From JBLHKS01 sp047620505 (GTDB lineage Bacteria > Verrucomicrobiota > Verrucomicrobiia > Verrucomicrobiales > DEV007): 16,136 bases of DNA. The translations under genes and the position numbers were made by a program. Every line of letters begins with the position of its first letter. Position 1 is the stretch's first letter. Below the pieces are notes generated by a model, which did not search any database, was not told the DNA's origin, and worked only from the letters and a program-made list of their open reading frames with translations. The DNA is taken from positions 1 to 16,136 of the forward strand of contig JBLHKS010000160.1 of assembly GCA_047620505.1 (NCBI GenBank). Direction: 5' to 3'. Below, piece by piece: positions 7,510 to 14,789 of the stretch.

Positions 7510-7548
7510 AAGAGGCTCGTTCCATTCCGGAGCGGGCCTCTTTTGTTT
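7510..7548 (+). terminator. Rho-independent terminator after the lipoprotein gene
   Basis: Bases 7510–7523 and 7529–7542 form a 14-base-pair stem (three G-T wobbles) around the loop ATTCC, followed by TTGTTTG. The outer seven pairs, AAGAGGC with GCCTCTT, are perfect. The A-rich start and T-rich end also allow some function on the minus strand, though no minus-strand gene ends here. Confidence 0.85.
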
Positions 7549-7585
7549 GTCGAAACTCAACGGCACCGCGCGTGTTTCTATTTGC

Positions 7586-8650
7586 ATGAAAACGATCGCC
7601 ATATTCGCGGCGCTTGCCCTGATCTCGCCAGCAGCTGCTCAGAATCAGCCCGAAAAAAGCATGGAGGAACGGCTCGCCGCCTTCTTGAAGCAATTTCCCG
7701 AAAGCGACGGCAACAAAGACGGCAAACTGACCAACGAAGAGCGCATCGCCTTCAACAAAACAAGGCGAGGTGCCCAAGCTGAACGCGAACGCCCGCAGCG
7801 AGTCGCGCCGACGCACGCCGATCTGACCTACGGCGATCACGAAAAGCAGAAATTCGACCTCTGGCTTGCCGAATCAAAGGACGGATCCCCCACCCCGCTC
7901 GCGATTTACATTCACGGCGGCGGATTCCGCGGCGGCGACAAGCGCGTCTCCGGGCCTCCTCCAAAATACCTTGCGGCTGGAATTTCCTACGCATCGATCA
8001 ACTACCGTCTCAGCGACGTCGGGCCCTACCCGATCATGATGCACGACGCCGCCCGCTGCCTCCAGACAATCCGGCACCGCGCTGAGGAATGGAATCTCGA
8101 TCCCGGAAAAATCGTCTGCTACGGCGGCTCAGCCGGGGCTGGAATCTCGCTCTGGCTCGCTTTTCACGAGGACCTCGCTGATCCGGACAGCGACGATCCG
8201 ATCGCTCGCCAATCGACCCGAATTCTCGCCGCCGGAACCAGCAACGGGCAGTCAACTTACGACATGCGGACGTTTCGCGATTGGTTCGCCGCGCCGAATC
8301 TCCCTCCCCACGAAGCTCTGCCGCCATTTTACGGAATTGAGCCCAAAGCAAACTGGGACACGCCTGAAATCCACGCCTTGATGGAAGATGCATCGGCGAT
8401 CACCCACCTGACGAAAGACGACCCGCCAGTTTACATGATTTACGGTCGCGGCGACGTCCCGGTGGACGACAAAACCAACGCAGGTGTCTGGGTTCATCAC
8501 GTCCGTCTCGGCCTGAAGCTGAAAGAAGCAATGGAAGCGATCGGGCTCGAATGCCATGTCCGCTCGCCAGACCACAAAGAGCAGAAATTCCGCGCCTTGG
8601 AGGATTTCGTCGCCGCGAAGCTTCTGGAGAGCGAAGACGAAAAACCGTGA
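7586..8650 (+). CDS. Secreted alpha/beta-hydrolase (esterase/lipase type) with EF-hand
   Basis: The frame is open from 7547, but the ATG at 7586 gives a signal peptide (MKTIAIFAALALISPAAAQ), so I start there (354 aa). Residues 41–52 (DGNKDGKLTNEE) are a canonical EF-hand loop with ligands D41, N43, D45, K47, T49 and E52. The hydrolase domain runs from about 75 to 345: oxyanion motif HGGGFRGGDKR (110–120), nucleophile elbow YGGSAGAG with S182, an acid probably at D290 or D294 (GRGDVPVDD) and H330. This is the layout of the BD-FAE/carboxylesterase-like group common in Planctomycetes and Verrucomicrobia. The substrate is likely a carbohydrate or other ester outside the cytoplasm; it cannot be read from sequence. 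The codons for PAAAQ at the signal-peptide end form an 11/12 copy of the CAGCAGCTGCTG motif. The next gene starts 56 bases downstream, possibly in the same transcript. Confidence 0.85.
   Translation: MKTIAIFAALALISPAAAQNQPEKSMEERLAAFLKQFPESDGNKDGKLTNEERIAFNKTRRGAQAERERPQRVAPTHADLTYGDHEKQKFDLWLAESKDGSPTPLAIYIHGGGFRGGDKRVSGPPPKYLAAGISYASINYRLSDVGPYPIMMHDAARCLQTIRHRAEEWNLDPGKIVCYGGSAGAGISLWLAFHEDLADPDSDDPIARQSTRILAAGTSNGQSTYDMRTFRDWFAAPNLPPHEALPPFYGIEPKANWDTPEIHALMEDASAITHLTKDDPPVYMIYGRGDVPVDDKTNAGVWVHHVRLGLKLKEAMEAIGLECHVRSPDHKEQKFRALEDFVAAKLLESEDEKP
7629..7640. repeat. CAGCAGCTGCTC, 11/12 copy of the palindrome
   Basis: The 10-bp core AGCAGCTGCT is perfect. It is read CCA GCA GCT GCT CAG (PAAAQ) at the signal-peptide end of the esterase. 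Confidence 0.7.
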
Positions 8651-8706
8651 CCCCGAATTCCAAATCTGGTAAAGCCGAGGAGATCGCGCAGTCGTTGAAT
8701 TAAAGT

Positions 8707-9723
8707 ATGAAGAAACCCGTTTGCCTGACAATTTCGCCGCCGTTTGTCGAGGCCGCACCCGGTGCCGAGCCGTCCATCGAGGATCTGGAAATTCGCGTGT
8801 TGCGCGATTTGCCGCCGGATGCGCCGTGGCCGGAGGAAGGCTCGGACGAGGTCGAAGTGATGATTTGCCAGCAGCCACCGCCGAATTTCGAGGCGTTTCC
8901 ACGTTTGCGCTGGGTGCAAATCGACTCGGCCGGCTATCAGCAGCTGCTGCCGTTTCGCCTGCCCGAAAAAGGCATTGTGGCGACGAACGTGCGCGGCGTT
9001 TTCGATTGTCCGATCGCTGAATGGAACGTCGCGATGATGATCAATTTGGTGCGCGACCTGCGGACGATGATCCGGCATCAAGATCAGGGAATCTGGGAGC
9101 GCTCGGGTCAGTTCACCGGTCAGATTCGCGGCAAAACGGTCGGCATCTGGGGCTACGGCGGGATCGGCCGCGAAACGGCGCGGTTGGCGAAGACGATGGG
9201 CATGCGGGTCCACGTTCTCGCGCGATCCGCGAACAAATCTCGCGACGATTCGACCTGCATCGAGGGCACCGGCGATCCGGACGGCTCGCTCCCAGACCGA
9301 TACTTCGGCGAAGACGAAAAAGATGCGTTTCTCAGCGAGTTGGACTTCCTGATTCTCGCGCTGCCGCTCACCGCAAAGACCGACGGCCTGCTTGGCGAAG
9401 CGGAATTGCGCGCGTTGCCCTCCGGCGCTTTCCTGCTCAATCCGGCGCGCGGCCCGCTGGTTCAGGAAGCGGCCCTGCTCGCGGTGTTGCGCGATGGCCA
9501 TCTCGGCGGCGCGGCGATCGACACGCACTATCAATATCCACTTCCGTCCGAGCATCCGCTCTGGAGTTTTCCGCAGGTGATTTTAACGCCTCACATTTCC
9601 GGAACGATCTTTTCCTCAAACTTCAAATCAGGGCTCATCGACATCTTCCGCCAGAACGCGAAACGCTTCGTCGCTGGCCAGCAGCTGCTGAACGTCGTGC
9701 CGCCCGCCGACCTGCTTCCATGA
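8707..9723 (+). CDS. D-2-hydroxyacid dehydrogenase family protein
   Basis: The protein is 338 aa. It has the NAD-binding fold GYGGIGRETARLAKTMGMRV (149–168), the LILALPLT strand (215–222), the catalytic-Arg motif NPARGPLV (R248) and the catalytic His in LTPHISG (H296). It should reduce 2-keto acids or oxidise D-2-hydroxyacids with NAD(P)H. The usual catalytic Glu, five residues after the Asp of the AIDxxxxE motif, is replaced: D272 is followed by THYQY, putting Y277 at that place. The mobile segment at about 174–200 is longer than usual. Two perfect CAGCAGCTGCTG palindromes encode QQLL at residues 78–81 and 325–328. Its stop overlaps the next start (ATGA), implying translational coupling with the enolase-superfamily enzyme. 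The long frames antisense to it look like shadows of GC-rich codon use. Confidence 0.85.
   Translation: MKKPVCLTISPPFVEAAPGAEPSIEDLEIRVLRDLPPDAPWPEEGSDEVEVMICQQPPPNFEAFPRLRWVQIDSAGYQQLLPFRLPEKGIVATNVRGVFDCPIAEWNVAMMINLVRDLRTMIRHQDQGIWERSGQFTGQIRGKTVGIWGYGGIGRETARLAKTMGMRVHVLARSANKSRDDSTCIEGTGDPDGSLPDRYFGEDEKDAFLSELDFLILALPLTAKTDGLLGEAELRALPSGAFLLNPARGPLVQEAALLAVLRDGHLGGAAIDTHYQYPLPSEHPLWSFPQVILTPHISGTIFSSNFKSGLIDIFRQNAKRFVAGQQLLNVVPPADLLP
8938..8949. repeat. CAGCAGCTGCTG palindrome, perfect copy 3
   Basis: Perfect copy in the D-2-hydroxyacid dehydrogenase gene, encoding QQLL at residues 78–81. Confidence 0.8.
9679..9690. repeat. CAGCAGCTGCTG palindrome, perfect copy 4
   Basis: Second perfect copy in the D-2-hydroxyacid dehydrogenase gene, 741 bases after the first, encoding QQLL at residues 325–328. 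Confidence 0.8.
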
Positions 9724-10967
9724 AAATCACCGGCGTCCGCACGATTCTCTCGACCGCACCTCAACGGGACGTCTTCATGATGCCCCGGACACGTCGCTCG
9801 GCGGCGTTCATCGTGATCGAAACGGACACCGAACTGACTGGCCTCGGCGAAACCTACGCGGGCTATTTTGTGCCTGAGTTAGTGCCGGGAATCGTCGAAT
9901 TTTACGCGCCGATTCTGATCGGCCAATCGCCGTTGAATGTGGACGTGCTTTGTCGCCGAATGTTCGGTGCCGGGAAGTTCTGGGCGCGTGTTGGTCTTGG
10001 CTCGATCGTGATGAGCGGGATCGAGAACGCGCTCATGGACCTGAAGGGCAAGGCCCTCGGCGTGCCGGTCTACGAACTGCTCGGCGGGCGCTGCCACGAC
10101 ACCTTGCCATGCTACGCGACCGGCGGCACGACTCCGCACGATCGCGGTGAGTTGGAACGAAAGGTCGAGCAGTACCTCAGCCTTGGTTTCACGGCGGTGA
10201 AGCTCGGTGCCGGAACTTATCGAGAGGGTCATCCGGTTGTCACCGCAGGCTCGCCGCAGGAAGCGTGCGATGTCGAAGTTAGCAAGGTCGAGTTCCTTCG
10301 TCAGCGCTTCGGCGACACGTTTCAGCTGAATCTCGACGCTCACATGGACAATCTTGGCGAAGAATCGCGAATCTGGGATCTGGCTACGGCGACCCTCGTA
10401 CTAAAAGCGCTGGAGTCGCATTCGATCGGCTTCTTTGAGGAGCCGTTGCCGTACACGGACATGCGCGCCTACGGCGACTTGCGCTCCGCGACCACGATTC
10501 CCGTTGCCGGAGGTGAGTGCCTGACCAGTCTCGAAGAATGGCGGGATTGGCTCGAGCATCGGCCCTTCGCCCTCGCGCAGCTCGACGCCTCTTACATGGG
10601 CGGCATCGCAAATTTCATCAAAATCGCCCGCCTTTGCGAACTTCAGGGCGTCTCGATCGCTACCCACGCTTGGTCAGCCACTCCCGGCGTCGCCGCGAAC
10701 CTCCACGCTGCTTTCGCCAGCCGGAACACCGCCGTCTGTGAAATGGCCGCCTACAATCCGGCGCGCTCGGATCTGAACACGCATATCGAAGCGCCCTTGC
10801 TCAGCGATTTGTGGATCGAGCCGCCTGTTTTGGAGAACGGCCACATTCGCCTGGCCGACACCCCTGGACTTGGCGTACGCCTTCCAGATGATTTCATCGC
10901 GCGCCACCCGTTTGAACCCGGCAGCGGCGAGTTCAATTCAGTGGAAGGGAAAATCCTTCAACCCTGA
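9720..10967 (+). CDS. Mandelate racemase/muconate lactonizing enzyme family protein
   Basis: The start at 9720 overlaps the preceding stop (ATGA) and gives 415 aa, about normal for this family; the open frame upstream of it is a shadow of the dehydrogenase. The N-terminal capping domain (1–125) ends with the typical ENALMDLKGKALGVPVYELLGG (102–123). The barrel shows K161 (AVKLGAG), metal ligands D206 (LNLDAH), E240 (FFEEPLP) and E266 (AGGECL), and H316 (IATHAW). Lys and His as opposed bases suggest acid-sugar dehydratase or racemase chemistry in the mandelate racemase group; the substrate cannot be named. With the coupled dehydrogenase it probably forms a short catabolic step for a sugar acid or hydroxyacid. 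Its last 10 bases overlap the end of the convergent amidase gene. Confidence 0.88.
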   Translation: MKITGVRTILSTAPQRDVFMMPRTRRSAAFIVIETDTELTGLGETYAGYFVPELVPGIVEFYAPILIGQSPLNVDVLCRRMFGAGKFWARVGLGSIVMSGIENALMDLKGKALGVPVYELLGGRCHDTLPCYATGGTTPHDRGELERKVEQYLSLGFTAVKLGAGTYREGHPVVTAGSPQEACDVEVSKVEFLRQRFGDTFQLNLDAHMDNLGEESRIWDLATATLVLKALESHSIGFFEEPLPYTDMRAYGDLRSATTIPVAGGECLTSLEEWRDWLEHRPFALAQLDASYMGGIANFIKIARLCELQGVSIATHAWSATPGVAANLHAAFASRNTAVCEMAAYNPARSDLNTHIEAPLLSDLWIEPPVLENGHIRLADTPGLGVRLPDDFIARHPFEPGSGEFNSVEGKILQP

Positions 10968-11659
10968 GCCACGATTCGGTCGTAGTGACTTTTTACTCGC
11001 GACAAAAACCAGCGCCAGGTTCCACGCGGTTTTCCGTCATCCATTAGGAAGTGCGGACAATTTTTGTTAGGCGTGCTGTAGCCTTTCCTGGGCCAATGAT
11101 AGTGCGGGACGACGTGGGAAAGCGGAATCCCGTGCGTGTACATCAGCGAAGCCGTTAACTTGGCCGTCCGGTCGATCGTTTGCGGCATGTTGTTTCCACG
11201 ATGCTCGGCCATTTCGATTCCAATCGAAGTCCGATTTCCCGGACCATCGAAATCCGCATGCTCGCCCTGCTCATCGGTCGGCAAATGCTGAATCACGACG
11301 TTTTCCTGAACCGTGAAATGCCAGCAAAGATAGCCGCAAACTCCACCTCTCAGCGCCCCGCGCTTCAGAGCCTTGGCATGAGCGTAAGCGTCGCCAGAAT
11401 AATTCTGCGTGCTGTGAATCGTAATGTATTGGGCCTTCATCGGGCGCCGAAGTCGCCGTCCGTAACGCCCACGCGGGATGAAATCGCGTTTCACCTTCAA
11501 CTCCTGATGAAGCTGCCCGTGAGTCACTTTTGAATCCGGCACGATCCCCATTTTCGCCTGCCAGACCAGTGACTGCTGGCTCACCGTTGCGCAGTTGGAA
11601 AGGATAATTGCCAGAGCCAGGGCGAGAGACAAAGGCAGGAGGAGCGAGGCGCGTTTCAT
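10958..11659 (-). CDS. N-acetylmuramoyl-L-alanine amidase (amidase_2/PGRP type), lipoprotein
   Basis: The frame opens at 11677, but the ATG at 11659 gives a better signal peptide (MKRASLLLPLSLALALAIIL) ending in a SNC lipobox (C23), so I start there (233 aa). The Asn before Cys is unusual for a lipobox. The catalytic domain (about 74–225) has Zn ligands H82 (ITIHSTQN), H186 or H188 (VPHYHWP) and C201 (KNCPHF), with GIEM at 147–150, as in T7 lysozyme/AmpD-type amidases. It should cleave the amide between muramic acid and the stem peptide in the periplasm, for wall remodelling or recycling. The final 10 bases overlap the end of the plus-strand gene before it, so the two genes are convergent with no room for a terminator. 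Confidence 0.85.
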   Translation of the reverse strand: MKRASLLLPLSLALALAIILSNCATVSQQSLVWQAKMGIVPDSKVTHGQLHQELKVKRDFIPRGRYGRRLRRPMKAQYITIHSTQNYSGDAYAHAKALKRGALRGGVCGYLCWHFTVQENVVIQHLPTDEQGEHADFDGPGNRTSIGIEMAEHRGNNMPQTIDRTAKLTASLMYTHGIPLSHVVPHYHWPRKGYSTPNKNCPHFLMDDGKPRGTWRWFLSRVKSHYDRIVAQG

Positions 11660-12134
11660 TAGCAAAAACCCTAACATAGCCTCAAAAGAAGAAATGCAAG
11701 CTTTGTCGCTTTGTTGAATGAAAGGAACCTCCGAAAACCCGTGTCTGGAGCGTCCGCCTTAAGATTTTGAATGGTTACTTATAAGATGTATTCTCAAAAA
11801 ACGGCAATGCCGTTTCGAATGACAAGCCCGGGGTTGCCGGAGTGAAACGGAAGCTACCCCGGGATCGAAGCGCGAAGAAAAACCTCAAGGCTGAAGGCCT
11901 TGCGGACCGTTCCGGATCGCCTTCAGCGAACCATTCATGAGATGATTTGAACCCGGGGTAGACCTTCGCTTCGCTCCAGCCAACCCCGGGCTGGAAATAC
12001 GAAACGGCGTTGCCGTTAGTCCTCGAACCAGGAATTTCCGGAGGTGGCCCGAAGAAAAAGTATGGATTTGAAGCCGATATCAGCTCCCAGTTAGAACAAG
12101 ATCGCTATCGGTTAAAGATCGCGCCTCTTGATCG
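11660..12134. other. 475-base intergenic region with inverted-repeat element
   Basis: No gene is supported here. The amidase promoter should lie just above 11660 on the minus strand, in an AT-richer part (11660–11800). Bases 11801–12016 form the inverted-repeat element listed separately. Bases 12017–12134 lead into the membrane-protein gene and show no clear promoter. Confidence 0.6.
11801..12016. repeat. Inverted-repeat element with about 64-bp arms and palindromic tips
   Basis: The left arm (11801–11863) and the reverse complement of the right arm (11952–12016) align over almost their whole length. Shared blocks are ACGGCAAYGCCGTTTCG, AGCCCGGGGTTG and CTACCCCGGG. The tips ACGGCAATGCCGT and ACGGCGTTGCCGT are themselves palindromes or nearly so. 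The roughly 88-base centre contains a small hairpin, CAAGGC with GCCTTG (11886–11898). I see no target-site duplication and no ORF. The GCCCGGGGT...ACCCCGGG pattern resembles repeats scattered through Planctomycetes and Verrucomicrobia genomes. It could be a MITE or REP-like element, or a folded RNA. Confidence 0.75.
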
Positions 12135-12770
12135 ATGGACGCCCACCTCACGAACGCCCTGACCAACGGCCTGCACGCGCTGTTTCTGCTGCTGTATTTT
12201 CTGGCGGCGCTCCGCGCCAGACTGCTGGGGAATATGCGATTCACCAAGGCGGTCCTCGGGTTTTTCTTCCTGACATTCGCATTGAAAATCCTCGGCGTGC
12301 TCGTCCACGTCAACCCGATGGCGAAGGGCATCGATGAACTCTGGTTGTGCATCGCCGCCGGGCTGATCCTTCTGAATTGCCTGGTTCTGCAAGCCCTGAA
12401 CTTTTCAGCAGCTGCTCGGATCGGCGCGCTCCTGTTTTTCGCCCTTTGCACTTTTGTGGCAGTCGAACGGAAGGATTTCACCTTCCTTGCAGTCGAGATC
12501 CTGGCGACGTATCTCGCGGCAGCGCTCTACTGCTCCGGATTGCTGAGGATCGGCTTCGTGAGCATCGCAATCTCAAATGTGGTCTGGATCGTGACCCGGA
12601 AGGGAACCGAAGCCTTCCTCGGTCACCAGATTCCGACCGAATGGCGCTACGACAACGACCTCTTTCATTTCATGCTGATCGCTTCCACTTTCGTAATCTA
12701 CAAAGGATTCTCGACGGGAAACGGGCTTCCCAGGCCGGATCTTTCTTGTCCTCGTCGGTGTGAATCTTGA
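12135..12770 (+). CDS. Polytopic membrane protein, probably 7 TM, function unknown
   Basis: The 211-aa product is very hydrophobic. Likely helices are at about 10–26, 38–58, 66–88, 94–110, 116–132, 138–154 and 174–191. Polar features include HVNPM (58–62), GTEAFLGHQIPTEWRYDNDLFHF (157–179) and a Cys-containing tail. The DNDLFHF motif at the start of the last helix slightly resembles histidine motifs of membrane hydrolases or ceramidase-like proteins, but I cannot assign a family. The codons for SAAAR at residues 91–95 carry an 11/12 copy of the CAGCAGCTGCTG motif. There is no clear ribosome binding site. Its TGA overlaps a possible TTG start of the following broken gene. It is a believable single-copy gene of unknown role. 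Confidence 0.65.
   Translation: MDAHLTNALTNGLHALFLLLYFLAALRARLLGNMRFTKAVLGFFFLTFALKILGVLVHVNPMAKGIDELWLCIAAGLILLNCLVLQALNFSAAARIGALLFFALCTFVAVERKDFTFLAVEILATYLAAALYCSGLLRIGFVSIAISNVVWIVTRKGTEAFLGHQIPTEWRYDNDLFHFMLIASTFVIYKGFSTGNGLPRPDLSCPRRCES
12406..12417. repeat. CAGCAGCTGCTC, 11/12 copy of the palindrome
   Basis: The 10-bp core is perfect. It is read TCA GCA GCT GCT CGG (SAAAR) in the 7-TM protein gene. Weaker relatives occur in the pseudogene at 13363–13374 and 13778–13789. Confidence 0.7.
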
Positions 12771-13947
12771 CGCCAGTTTCGGAAACGAATCACACGCTCG
12801 ACGAGGATGAACTCGGAAACGAACTCGACGATGACGAGGGAGCTGGTGGTTCGCTCGAAGACGATGACTGCGGTGCCGCCGACGACTCGCTGTTTCCGCC
12901 GCCTCCGGTTCCCGGCCCATGGCCCGAATGGAAGAAAGATCACGGCAAGGTGATCAACGCCATCAACGAAGCCGAAGGCAAGAGTGTGTCGTTCGCGCCA
13001 GCCAATCACCCGCAGGGAAACGGGAGATCGATCCGGGTGAAATGGATCTCGACAAAGCCCTCAAAGACGCGGGCATCGACCTGGCGAAAGCGTTCGACCT
13101 CGAAATCGTCATCCGCAATCCACTACCGAATTCAGCCATCCAGGATGCACTGCGCGGCCGGCACGGATATGTCGACCAGCAGGACCTCAACACCCTTCAG
13201 TGGGCCGGCGATCGCGGCACGGGCACCGTTCCCGCCCATCCGTTCCGATGCAGCCCGATGTTCTTCCGGGACAACGGCATGGCCCTCGATCTCGTCGACC
13301 TGCAACGCGGCGCGAACATCTTTCTCATCCTTAACGGCCCAAGTTTCGCCGAGATCGATCACCAGCAGCTGCCCGATCCGGAAGCCTACGAAGACCTCCG
13401 CCACCGCGACGCGATCCAGGCCGATGGAACCAGCGCCCGCCTCCATCTCATCCTCACTCCGGACAGCCTCGCCGAGCTACCCCCGGCCATTCGCGACTTC
13501 TGGCTCCCTATCCACGCGGCGCTGTCCTCGCCCGACGTGAAAAACGCCCTCTTTGCCCCGCCTTGTTCCGCCGTTTCGGACGCGAAGGCCTGCGAAATTT
13601 GAAAGTCGAGCCCCGCGTCTCCCTGATCCGCGACCTCGCCGGCTACCGCATCGGCGTTCACAAAGATATCGAGGCCAAAGTCATCACCGCCCAGCTTTAC
13701 CTGCCTCGTGACGACTCCAAGGCCCATCTCGGCACGGCGTTCTATCGGAAAGCCCCGCCAAGCGCCAAAAGCCAAGCGCCCAGCTGCTGAAGGCCCCGCC
13801 TTCGTCCTCGATCGCCGGATGCCCTTCCTGCCTAATACCGGGTATTCCTTTACCGTCGGCGCTGACAGCTATCACGGGGTCGATCCGTTGGACCCAGAAG
13901 ACGCGCCGCGGGATTCGGTGATGTTGGTGTATTACCTCACTGAGTGA
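12767..13947 (+). pseudogene. Frameshifted 2OG-Fe(II) oxygenase-like gene with GPS-motif N-terminal part
   Basis: Protein-like sequence continues along the strand but changes frame. Segment 1 (12767–about 13020, TTG start) is acidic, then Pro-rich, ending KKDHGKVINAINEAEGKSV. Segment 2 (about 13020–13560) holds DLDKALKDAGIDLAKAFDLE and ANIFLILNGPSFAEID, resembling the GPSL start found in some nucleotide-sugar or phage-type proteins, then DGTSARLHLILTP. Segment 3 (about 13560–13755) has RDLAGYRIGVHKDIEAKV with the Fe ligands of an HxD motif (His at 13659, Asp at 13665) and QLYLPRDD. Segment 4 (about 13755–13947) has the distal His (SYHGV, codon 13873) and Arg (APRDSV). All four catalytic positions of a 2OG-Fe(II) dioxygenase survive, but in two frames. 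About three frame changes in 1.2 kb, between intact genes, make decay more likely than sequencing error. Segment 1 is the least certain part. Confidence 0.6.
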
Positions 13948-13950
13948 GGT
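13934..13950 (+). terminator. Hairpin over the stop codon of the broken oxygenase gene
   Basis: ACCTCAC (13934–13940) and GTGAGGT (13944–13950) form a perfect 7-bp stem with a three-base loop. TTC follows, but there is no long T-run, so termination is plausible yet not certain. Confidence 0.35.
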
Positions 13951-13982
13951 TTCTGAGCGTCTTAGCAAGAACCTCAGAAGGA

Positions 13983-14021
13983 CCTCAGGCTTGAAGTAAA
14001 GCCAGAACGTTCAAGCTGAGG
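13983..14021. repeat. Imperfect inverted repeat between convergent genes
   Basis: CCTCAGGCTTGAA (13983–13995) pairs with TTCAAGCTGAGG (14010–14021) with a single-base bulge and a 14-base loop. There is no T-run on either side. It lies between the pseudogene end and the end of the minus-strand gene at 14112, where a bidirectional terminator would be expected. Confidence 0.4.
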
Positions 14022-14111
14022 GGAGCCGGGGAAAAGATGCCGAATAAATCAACACGCCCCAATCCGGCTTCCCCTCCTGCGTATTATTCGCCGGGCTTGA
14101 TTTGTGATCCG

Positions 14112-14702
14112 CTACTCACTTTTCGGTTCTCCAACAATGGTCCATTTCACTTTTTTTGTAGCGTCCGCGGCACTCACTTCGACAAAGAAAGTCCGTTCGG
14201 CGTTGAAAACGCAATTGTTTGGCTTCGCTGACCAGTACAAAGCAATCTCGTCCGAATCCTTAACGATATATTTTACCGTCCTTTCCTCTCCAGAAGAGCT
14301 GACAAAATTCCCCGAATTCGATTCTGTAAACGCAATCGATTTCCCACCTTCGGTCGGCACCCATTTGGTGCCGATCAGAAAAGTCTGAAGAGGCGTGTCT
14401 CTAATTTTGCGTTCTGGTCGCTCAGTGAGAGGGTGCGATGACTCTATCGAAAGACGTTCTATTTCGGTCTTGATCGCCAATGCACCGTCGAGGTCGCCGG
14501 ATCTTGTCCTCGCATCCAATTGGGATTTAAGCGCTACAACCACTTGCGCTCGTTTGTCTGCGAGCTGCCTCTGGAAAGCGATGTGCTGCTCCAACTCCCA
14601 TTTCTCGAGTTTTTCCACCAGTTCCGCCGACTCTGGAGGCAACTCCGCAAAACAGAATGCCGGAAAGATAAGAAGGGTAATAATTGCAGTTCTAATATTC
14701 AT
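14112..14702 (-). CDS. Exported protein with coiled coil, function unknown
   Basis: The frame is open from 14756, but the ATG at 14702 starts a signal peptide (MNIRTAIITLLIFPAFCFA) with AGGG seven bases upstream, so I start there (196 aa). Residues about 22–85 are rich in Glu, Lys, Leu and Gln (ELVEKLEKWELEQHIAFQRQ onward) and should form a coiled coil. It contains GDLDGALAIKTEIERL, a pattern seen in exported verrucomicrobial and planctomycete proteins. The C-terminal 85 residues are beta-rich, starting GTKWVPTEGGKSIAF and including ALYWSAK and KWTIVGE; they look like a small lipocalin- or inhibitor-like barrel, by inference only. The product should be periplasmic or secreted. It is the last of three minus-strand genes. 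I cannot name a family. Confidence 0.68.
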   Translation of the reverse strand: MNIRTAIITLLIFPAFCFAELPPESAELVEKLEKWELEQHIAFQRQLADKRAQVVVALKSQLDARTRSGDLDGALAIKTEIERLSIESSHPLTERPERKIRDTPLQTFLIGTKWVPTEGGKSIAFTESNSGNFVSSSGEERTVKYIVKDSDEIALYWSAKPNNCVFNAERTFFVEVSAADATKKVKWTIVGEPKSE

Positions 14703-14789
14703 CGTATCCCTTTTTCTATTGGCGAACGTCCGAGCACAGTCACTACCTGCCGACAACGCGCTCCGACTTCGGGGTTAAGGTTGTGGCGT

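Noticed and set aside
8497..9555. Long antisense frame (352 codons) opposite the dehydrogenase, and similar minus-strand frames at 8252–8902
   Set aside because: Composition is Arg/Ala/Gln-rich and without family motifs, while the plus strand has clear NAD-binding and catalytic motifs. These are shadows of GC-rich codons.
9021..9719. Upstream extension of the enolase-superfamily frame
   Set aside because: The translation is Arg-rich and overlaps the dehydrogenase throughout; the ATG at 9720 gives the normal family N-terminus.
12698..13009. Minus-strand frame opposite the acidic start of the broken oxygenase gene
   Set aside because: No recognisable family. The hydrophobic/Arg pattern is what an acidic repeat gives on the opposite strand. 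A real gene cannot be fully excluded.
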